NCBI RefSeq assembly: GCF_949628215.1
Contig: NC_134278.1
Coordinates: 40,359,691-40,423,690 of the forward strand
Reading direction: 5' to 3'
DNA: 64,000 nucleotides
From: Phalacrocorax aristotelis
Taxonomy: Eukaryota > Chordata > Aves > Suliformes > Phalacrocoracidae
This document shows positions 61,001 to 64,000 of this stretch, one piece after another. The notes under the pieces were generated by a model that was given only the letters and a program-made list of their open reading frames with translations, was not told the DNA's origin and made no database searches. Each line of letters opens with the position of its first letter. Within the stretch, counting starts at the first letter, position 1. The position numbers were made by a program, and so were the translations under genes.

Positions 61001-61591
61001 TTGCTGACTTCAAAGATAAAGCAAAACTGCACAGTATTTATCTAACAGTGATTTGCTTTGTTGCCTAGCTTCAGGGCTTCTGAGAAGGAAGAATTAGTCA
61101 AAGGGTCAATTACATGGACTCCATTAAATAAAATGCATCTAGGCTGTCAGCAACTAAAGTGACAGTCTGCTTGGATGTTAAATCAACTACCGTGCTTTTT
61201 CCAAAAGGAATGGGGCATAACCTGGCGTATTTAGGAACACCTTCCCCACAACACTGTAAAGTTTACTGGAAAGGCAATGAATTGGCAACGTTACAGCAAC
61301 CTGTGTTCCTAGGTTCATTCACTGCCTGGCAGCCTCTTGGATGAAAAGGTACTGTGTGCTCTCAGATTGATGGAGCAACAGATAAAAAGAGACCATTTTA
61401 CCAACCACACAGAAACAGCAGTGGATGATTTGTACCTTATAGATTTGGATGAATTCCTCAATACTGAAGTCGCGAAATTGTTTCCAAAGTGACAATGCCT
61501 GCTCATCATGCTCCTCCAGTTTTCTAAAGAAATCCTTAGCCAGCTTCTTTGTGTTTTCATCTTCTGCTGCTTTGTTAATCTGCACATACAC
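39936..61591 (-). CDS. RARS2: RARS2, mitochondrial arginyl-tRNA synthetase (C-terminal part)
   Basis: Class I aminoacyl-tRNA synthetase that charges mitochondrial tRNA-Arg in the matrix; human defects cause pontocerebellar hypoplasia type 6. Minus-strand exons in transcript order: 61591-61436, 59675-59569, 58970-58875, 56537-56477, 52607-52531, 51234-51110, 46571-46504, 46403-46294, 45288-45193, 42461-42387, 41447-41384, 40022-39936. They total 1122 nt, the last 373 residues plus stop; human has 578 aa, so about 205 N-terminal residues (targeting peptide and HxGH-bearing part) lie beyond the window. Visible blocks: [65 protein letters not shown] (KMSKS-loop position, non-canonical as in mammals), [33 protein letters not shown] and [12 protein letters not shown]; the last third is the anticodon-binding domain. 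All phases close; the third intron uses GC-AG. Confidence 0.97.
41384..41447 (-). CDS. RARS2: RARS2 exon (window residues 324-345)
   Basis: Acceptor ccatttcag|ccat, donor cccag|gtacgg, phase 0 out. Encodes [20 protein letters not shown]. Confidence 0.95.
42387..42461 (-). CDS. RARS2: RARS2 exon (window residues 299-324)
   Basis: Acceptor ttcttcacag|gtac, donor cttag|gtacgg, phase 2 out. Encodes [20 protein letters not shown]. Confidence 0.95.
42462..45192 (-). other. RARS2 intron of 2.7 kb
   Basis: Contains the 73-base inverted repeat at 43589-43661; otherwise nothing recognisable. The neighbouring intron 41448-42386 contains a C-rich run near 41694-41727. Confidence 0.5.
43589..43661. repeat. 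73-bp near-perfect inverted repeat (hairpin)
   Basis: Two 30-base arms (43589-43618 and 43632-43661) match as inverse complements at 26 of 30 positions; two of the four mismatches become G-U pairs in RNA. The 13-base centre (43619-43631) holds the palindrome GGGGCCCC. Pairing stops sharply outside the arms (gcttc and gaagc ends). Flanks show no target duplication. It could be a pre-miRNA-like hairpin, a tiny foldback/MITE relic or a cruciform; it matches nothing I know. Confidence 0.85.
45193..45288 (-). CDS. RARS2: RARS2 exon (window residues 267-299)
   Basis: Acceptor tacattttag|tttag, donor ctcag|gtttgt, phase 2 out. Encodes [10 protein letters not shown], then [19 protein letters not shown] second AG five bases into the exon was rejected because it breaks the frame. 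Confidence 0.92.
46294..46403 (-). CDS. RARS2: RARS2 exon (window residues 231-267)
   Basis: Acceptor gttgttccag|gact, donor catag|gtaaga, phase 2 out. Encodes [18 protein letters not shown] and [18 protein letters not shown], the start of the anticodon-binding domain. Confidence 0.96.
46504..46571 (-). CDS. RARS2: RARS2 exon (window residues 208-230)
   Basis: Acceptor ctcttcag|caac, donor ttcag|gtgagt, phase 0 out. Encodes [20 protein letters not shown]. Confidence 0.95.
46737..47117 (-). mobile_element. CR1 LINE fragment in RARS2 intron
   Basis: Older CR1 subfamily (gggttggaagggacctttag, ctagtccaacc), 3' end with tail repeats at the low-coordinate side, truncated near 47117. Same orientation as RARS2. 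Confidence 0.92.
47452..48670 (-). mobile_element. CR1 LINE with degraded reverse-transcriptase ORF
   Basis: About 1.2 kb, the longest CR1 here. On the minus strand it keeps RT blocks: [10 protein letters not shown] and the catalytic box as FADETK, where active CR1 has FADD, followed by downstream C-terminal blocks ([34 protein letters not shown]-like). Stops and frame changes split it, so it is dead. It lies in the RARS2 intron 46572-51109, whose remainder shows nothing recognisable. Confidence 0.93.
51110..51234 (-). CDS. RARS2: RARS2 exon with KMSKS-loop equivalent (window residues 166-208)
   Basis: Acceptor tcaacacag|gtgc, donor aaaaa|gttagc, phase 1 out. Encodes [10 protein letters not shown], the GMKTRRGE loop (51180-51203) and FLEDVLNEV. 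The donor is GT but a weak one (GTTAGC). Confidence 0.94.
52531..52607 (-). CDS. RARS2: RARS2 exon (window residues 141-166)
   Basis: Acceptor ttccttag|acag, donor gaaag|gtatgt, phase 2 out. Encodes [16 protein letters not shown] and LMGYDWAER. Confidence 0.94.
52608..56476 (-). other. RARS2 intron of 3.9 kb
   Basis: AT-rich, no repeat family or exon recognised. A-rich run with G interruptions lies just outside the next exon (about 52477-52502). Confidence 0.45.
56477..56537 (-). CDS. RARS2: RARS2 exon (window residues 120-140)
   Basis: Acceptor tctcttccag|agat, donor atgtg|gtaagt, phase 0 out. Encodes [20 protein letters not shown]. Confidence 0.95.
57300..57900. repeat. Irregular minisatellite-like array
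   Basis: The motif CCAGCNACTGGAGNGACC recurs about ten times with variation (near 57310, 57363, 57437, 57505, 57606, 57698, 57760, 57810, 57842 and 57875), spaced roughly 30-100 bases. The segment is GC-rich inside an AT-rich RARS2 intron and breaks off at a TA/CA microsatellite. Confidence 0.55.
57903..58010. repeat. TA/CATA microsatellite
   Basis: Alternating atata, acata and gtata steps with a core of tatatatatacacacatatatac. It directly follows the minisatellite-like array. Confidence 0.8.
58875..58970 (-). CDS. RARS2: RARS2 exon ending at a GC donor (window residues 88-120)
   Basis: Acceptor caacttacag|aaaa, ends acaag|gcaagt. Encodes [12 protein letters not shown] and [15 protein letters not shown]. 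Only the GC donor keeps the frame into the next exon. Confidence 0.94.
59569..59675 (-). CDS. RARS2: RARS2 exon (window residues 53-88)
   Basis: Acceptor cttttcag|cgt, donor acaat|gtatga, phase 2 out. Encodes [18 protein letters not shown]. Confidence 0.95.
61436..61591 (-). CDS. RARS2: RARS2 exon beginning VYVQ (window residues 1-52)
   Basis: Acceptor tattttag|gtg, donor ataag|gtacaa, phase 0 at both ends. Encodes [16 protein letters not shown] and the [13 protein letters not shown] segment of the catalytic-domain insertion. Confidence 0.95.
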
Positions 61592-64000
61592 CTAAAATAT
61601 GAAGGCACTGAAAATGTTGATGTATAATCCTCTCCTCCAATAAAAATAAGCAGAGCAAAGTTCTACAAGAACAATACAAATAAATTTAAAGACAACATTT
61701 GTAACATCAAAATTTTAAAGCTGTGTTAAAGCAACACATTTCCTGTTTAAAGGATAAATGAGTAGTCCGAACTCCAACAGGAAAATGTGCAGCTTATCTT
61801 GAAACAAGACTAAGGCCATAATTCCTTACTGCTGTCGTTATTATCCTCTTCGTAACCTTGAAGCAAACTTCAGCAGCAGAGTATGGAAGAACTGATCTAT
61901 GCATGAAAGGGAAACCATCACAGACTTTTAAACCAGAGACTTTTCTTCAGAGGACCACAAAGTGGATAAGGCTTCATGTTTTACAAGCTCAAACCCCACC
62001 CCTCCAAAAACCCAGTTCTCATCCAAAAGCCACTTACCTGTAGTACTATGCACCCATACTAGCACATGCTGTCTCTCTGTGGCTGAAGTCAGGCCTATGA
62101 ATGTCAACATCTGACTAGACACTTACATATCTACTAAATGTATTCAAACTCTTGCATTAGCCAACTTTATCTACGTACAACAAATTTGGCTTTCCAGTTT
62201 GGAGAAGAGAAGGCTGAGGGGTGACCTCATCGCAGGCTACAGCTCCCTCAAGGGGGGCAGCGCTGATCTCCTCTCTCTGGTGACCAGCGACAGGACATGA
62301 GGAAATGGGACGGAGCTGCCTCAGAGGAACTTCAGGCTGGACATTAGGAAAAGGTTCTTCACTGAGAGGGTGGTCGGTCACTGGACCAGGCTCCCCACAG
62401 AAGTGGTCACGGCATCAAGCCTGTCAGAGTTCAAGGAGTGTCTGGATGATGCTTTTGGTCATATGGTTTAGTTTTAGGTAGTCCTGCAAGATGCAGGGAG
62501 CCCAACTTGATGATCCTTATGGGTCCCTTTCAGCTTGAGATATTGTATGGTTCTATTCTATGATAACATATTCCTTTATATCTAAAGGCCCAATATTTGC
62601 CCAGACAATGATTCCTTGCTTTCCACATGTAGCATTTTGAAAGCCCATAGAAAAGTTTTTAAAAAGTTTAAGTACTACACAAAAATAATTAACTAACTAG
62701 TGGTTATGCTATGATTTAGAACCAAATAGTTCAACACTGTTAAACTTTTAAGTCTTTGTAAGGAAGTTTTAATCCCAAATCATTGTGATCTTGATTAAAA
62801 AAAATAATTATTATAAATACTTCACTCCTGCAATGCTCAGGCAAGGAGTTTGCCAACAGTACCTTGCTTGAATGTGTTCCACCTATTAAAAAACCAGAAG
62901 GTTCCACTTTTGATGTGGAAAACCCTTGAACTTTTCCCCTTCCTTTTACAACCCAAGATTTTTAGAGATTTCAACAGAGAGTACTGCTGACAAGCCTCAA
63001 AGATTAATGTTTGCTTAGTTCTGCCACAAAAAAAAAATTTAAAGTAGAGGGAAAATCCAACCCTTTCCAAAAACAATGTTTCCCCTCCCCCATCAGTAGC
63101 TTCACACATTCTAACTTCCCCCCCCCCAAATCTTTGATGTTATAAAGCAAAAATAATGTGAAAGGCATATTTGCATCTGATCCTTGACCAAAATGGAGGG
63201 TGCAAAGAGTTTGGAAAGGTACATTTGTCTGTATATTTATTTATATAGAAATTGTGCTATGGAAAGTTTTTTTAAAATGAACTGTAGGAAAGATTAGTTT
63301 CCTACAACTGCAGAAAAACACCACTTTGAAACACACTTCAGTTTTTAATATAAACCAGGAATACAAATGAACAAACTATTAAAAATTGGGAATATTTGAG
63401 AAACTGATTTGGTCTCAAACAACTACTGTTTTAGAACCTTTTAGAACCTTTGACTAAACACTATTTTCTACACTTGAAGGTAATTTTTTTAAAGTTATAA
63501 AGCCTACATGCAACTGCAATATATGGTATTTTAAAGCTTTAGTGCAAAATCCAAGTATTTGTAATGAAAATCCTAAAAACGGACTCAAATTATAAATAAA
63601 AATTAAAGAATATGCAGCAATGCACCACCACAAGAATATAACTACTTCTTGTCATCTCTTTAAATCAGTCTTACAGCTCTAAAACACCTCCATGTTGAGA
63701 ATCTATCAATTTTATTGAGCAGGCCTTAGGGATGAGGGAACAAGTGAACAGAATTTATCTATACCAGCTCATAGTAAGCTATGAAAAAAAAACTTTAAAA
63801 AAAGGAGCTACTCTGCCGCATAAACAATCTGCCCAATATGTATTTAGCTGTAGAGTATCCAAGTACTCAAACACAGTTTGTTCCTTTACCAGTAAACAGA
63901 TTCATGCAAAACAGTTATCCTGTGACAAGTACCAAAAGATTGATGAAATCCTTTTTTGCTCATTGCACTGTATGATACAAGAAGTGACACAGGAACTGGT
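61592..64000 (-). other. RARS2 intron up to the window edge
   Basis: The acceptor of the first visible RARS2 exon lies at its low edge. I searched the minus strand for the upstream exon (the part ending in LFE in human) and for the HxGH exon and found neither, so the gene's 5' half lies outside. Contains one CR1. Confidence 0.6.
62199..62564 (+). mobile_element. CR1 LINE fragment
   Basis: Reads in sense on +: ggagaagagaaggctgaggg, gacctcatcgc, ttcactgagagggtggtcgg, ctggatgatgc, cttgatgatccttatgggtc, then the tail gttctattctatga. Opposite orientation to RARS2. Confidence 0.93.

Noticed and set aside
61592-64000. Further RARS2 exons upstream on the minus strand
   Set aside because: No block resembling the expected FGLLGTGFQLFG or HVGHLRSTIIGN segments was found; a candidate donor near 62040 has no matching coding sequence.
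1-64000. tRNA, snoRNA, CRISPR or bacterial-type mobile elements
   Set aside because: No tRNA B-box with matching stems, no C/D or H/ACA pair with convincing terminal stem, and no regular direct-repeat array was seen by eye.

Overview
This is nuclear DNA of a bird. It has short spliced exons with GT-AG introns, CpG-island promoters and many 5'-truncated CR1 LINEs that end in the avian tail made of ATTCTATG-type repeats. It also has an avian endogenous-retrovirus LTR. No bacterial-style operons, CRISPR arrays or rRNA/tRNA genes were seen. I cannot name the species from sequence alone.

The window holds three protein-coding genes in the order known for vertebrates (human 6q15). (1) CFAP206 on the + strand, complete: CpG-island promoter near 4360-4720, a noncoding first exon ending at 4584, and twelve coding exons from 4774 to 19910 that sum to 621 codons plus stop. 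(2) SLC35A1, the Golgi CMP-sialic acid transporter, on the + strand, complete: CpG-island promoter near 21840-22830 and eight coding exons from 22232 to 38133 (338 codons plus stop). (3) RARS2, mitochondrial arginyl-tRNA synthetase, on the - strand, 3' part only: twelve exons from 61591 down to the stop at 39936, coding for the C-terminal 373 residues. Its 5' exons and promoter lie beyond base 64000. SLC35A1 and RARS2 are tail to tail with about 1.8 kb between stop codons. CFAP206 and SLC35A1 are head to tail with about 2.3 kb between. The three genes do unrelated jobs (ciliary axoneme, Golgi sugar-nucleotide transport, mitochondrial translation); their linkage is ancestral synteny, not an operon.

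All exon boundaries were set by hand, by joining reading frame and phase across splice sites and comparing with the remembered human proteins. The phases close without a frameshift or premature stop in all three genes. One RARS2 intron needs a GC-AG splice pair.

Repeats: an LTR (2000-2538) followed by a lysine-type primer-binding site (2546-2563) and a degraded internal remnant that was later hit by a CR1; a long TATG/CATA tract (3640-4350) next to the CFAP206 promoter; CR1 copies at 3056, 3729, 28041, 46737, 47452 and 62199; an irregular minisatellite at 57300-57900; and a striking 73-bp near-perfect inverted repeat at 43589-43661 in a RARS2 intron. I found no convincing undescribed multi-gene system. 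The better leads are the intronic hairpin, the upstream ORFs of SLC35A1, the TQT motifs of CFAP206, the GC-AG intron, and a small antisense ORF at 20409-20633.
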